Of a stretch of 64,000 nucleotides of DNA, positions 62,926-64,000 are shown one piece after another. The position numbers and the translations under genes are program-made. A model generated the notes under the pieces. The model was not told the DNA's origin. It saw nothing but the letters and a program-made list of their open reading frames with translations, and searched no databases. Numbering within the stretch: position 1 is the first letter of the stretch; the number at the start of each line of letters is the position of its first letter. Source of the stretch: Monosporascus cannonballus (taxonomy: Eukaryota > Ascomycota > Sordariomycetes > Xylariales); contig QJNS01000013.1 in the NCBI GenBank assembly GCA_004154925.1, positions 248,001 to 312,000 on the forward strand, given 5' to 3'.

Positions 62926-64000
62926 CGATCCACTGATATAGGGCTCCGGGAAGGAATAACAATCACCCGAAGACCCTAGCTAGGGGTGCTATTTTCCATA
63001 ACACACCCCCTGATTTTTCTCTGGCTATAACAGAAGGATCACCCCATGGGCACCCCCCAGCTCGATACGCTTTCGTAAAGCTATATATAATAAACAACAT
63101 ATATGGAGCTTCGTGGCTCGTAGTAATAACAAAAGCTAAAGCTGCGTTTACAGGCACAGCTTTCCCGGACGTACCTCTTTCTAAGGAACCGGCTCCTAAG
63201 GGTATAAATCGACTGATCGAAGGTGTAATGTGCGTTCCTTTTTACTGCCGCGCTGGGCGTCCTTACGGGCGAATTATTTCGGGTAAGGATATATATATAA
63301 AGCAGTAAGTTACTATGTATCCGATTTTAGGTCGTACTTAACTGTTAATAAATGGGATCGTTCCGGCCGCGTATCGCTAGCTCCTTAGGCGGCAACGTCG
63401 CCGTATACTTTAGCGTCCGGGAGTTTCTTTATTTTCTCCCGTACGGCTTTTTATTCCTTTGTTAAGGCGCGTGCCTTTATACGTTGGAGAATGTTATTTG
63501 GTAAGCTTGGCGGTTGGGCATTTCGCGGCAGCTGTTTCCTAAAAGCGTGCATAAGTTTGTGGCACGATTCCGGGGGCTAAATATGCGTTAGCCGGTTCGC
63601 GAGGTAGGGGTAATGATATTTTCCATTAAACTTTGGGAAACTTACGGCGTCCTTTAACTAAAATCTTTTTAGGGTTGCGAATATTTCGTACGAATTTTTT
63701 CGTTTTAATTATTCCCGTTGATATACGATCGTTAAATATTATTTTCCGTATTATTCGAACGACGTAATAGGAATCTTAAATATTTCGGTGCGCGCTAGTT
63801 TTATTAGCTTGCGTTCGGCCCATATTAGGTTTAGTCGTTTAAAAATGGCGATTAAGAATTATTATATCGTTAAACGCCTTTGGATTTTGGGAATATTATA
63901 AGCGCGAACGCGAACGTACGCGTTATATTATTTTAGGTATTATTCCGAAAAAGTTAAATATTTTATGTGAATAAGGTTTAAAACGGCGATATATTTAATC
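62926..64000. other. Right flank: 400 bp of ordinary DNA, then another RIP-mutated repeat
   Basis: 62926-63340 has near-normal composition and no recognisable gene. It does not contain the missing ADE4 exons. From about 63350 TA and CG steps (TTAGG, TCGTA, TTTCG) dominate and AT content rises toward the window end, as in a moderately RIP-mutated repeat. Some minus-strand phrases look protein-derived (near 63480-63650), but I cannot name them. Confidence 0.45.

Noticed and set aside
1..64000. CRISPR array, telomere repeats, rRNA genes
   Set aside because: No regularly spaced direct repeats, no TTAGGG arrays and no rRNA motifs were seen.

Overview
This window is nuclear DNA of a filamentous ascomycete (Pezizomycotina, probably a Sordariomycete). 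Evidence: short introns of about 50-170 nt with GTRNGT donors and CTRAY branch sites, genes whose closest remembered relatives are fungal, and a strong RIP signature (repeat-induced point mutation). The repeats are extremely AT-rich, full of stop codons, and differ from their partner copies almost only by C->T / G->A. Species cannot be told from the sequence.

Layout. Positions 1-21354 are a RIP-degraded transposon block: two Fot1/pogo-type DNA transposons (1078-3069, 3672-5772), a Ty3/gypsy element (about 6416-13897) carrying two 195-bp solo LTRs and a third short insertion, a 2-kb AT-rich repeat-like stretch, and a complete Ty1/copia element on the minus strand (15930-21349, 5-bp target duplication CATAC). 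Positions 21355-47458 are a GC-normal gene island. Positions 47459-62920 are one Ty3/gypsy element with 5-bp target duplication GTGGG. Two further LTR elements are nested in it: a 1.5-kb gag-only element (49364-50881, GTTAT) and a 7.2-kb gypsy element (51564-58784, ATATA). After 62925 comes about 400 bp of ordinary sequence and then another RIP-mutated repeat.

Genes of the island, left to right: 5-oxoprolinase (OXP1, +, two exons), vacuolar ATPase proteolipid c (VMA3, -, four exons including a 13-nt one), SNU13 (+, seven exons, divergent from VMA3), a Sac1/hSac2 phosphoinositide phosphatase (+, three exons), BMT6-type 25S rRNA methyltransferase (-, one exon), a fructosamine-kinase-like protein (-, about six exons), a small four-helix membrane protein (+, three exons), a decayed protein-kinase relic (-), and the first five exons of an ADE4-type amidophosphoribosyltransferase. 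The ADE4 gene has lost everything after exon 5, 148 bp before the gypsy element begins. Most are housekeeping genes (glutathione cycle, vacuolar acidification, splicing/snoRNPs, phosphoinositide turnover, ribosome maturation) and do not form a pathway together.

I did not find a clearly new biological system. The points most worth checking are the truncated but un-RIPped ADE4 copy at the island edge, the datable nest of three LTR elements with intact target duplications, the gag-only 1.5-kb LTR element, the 195-bp solo LTRs that look spared by RIP, and an artefact-like poly-G/N/poly-C assembly gap at 26786-26852.
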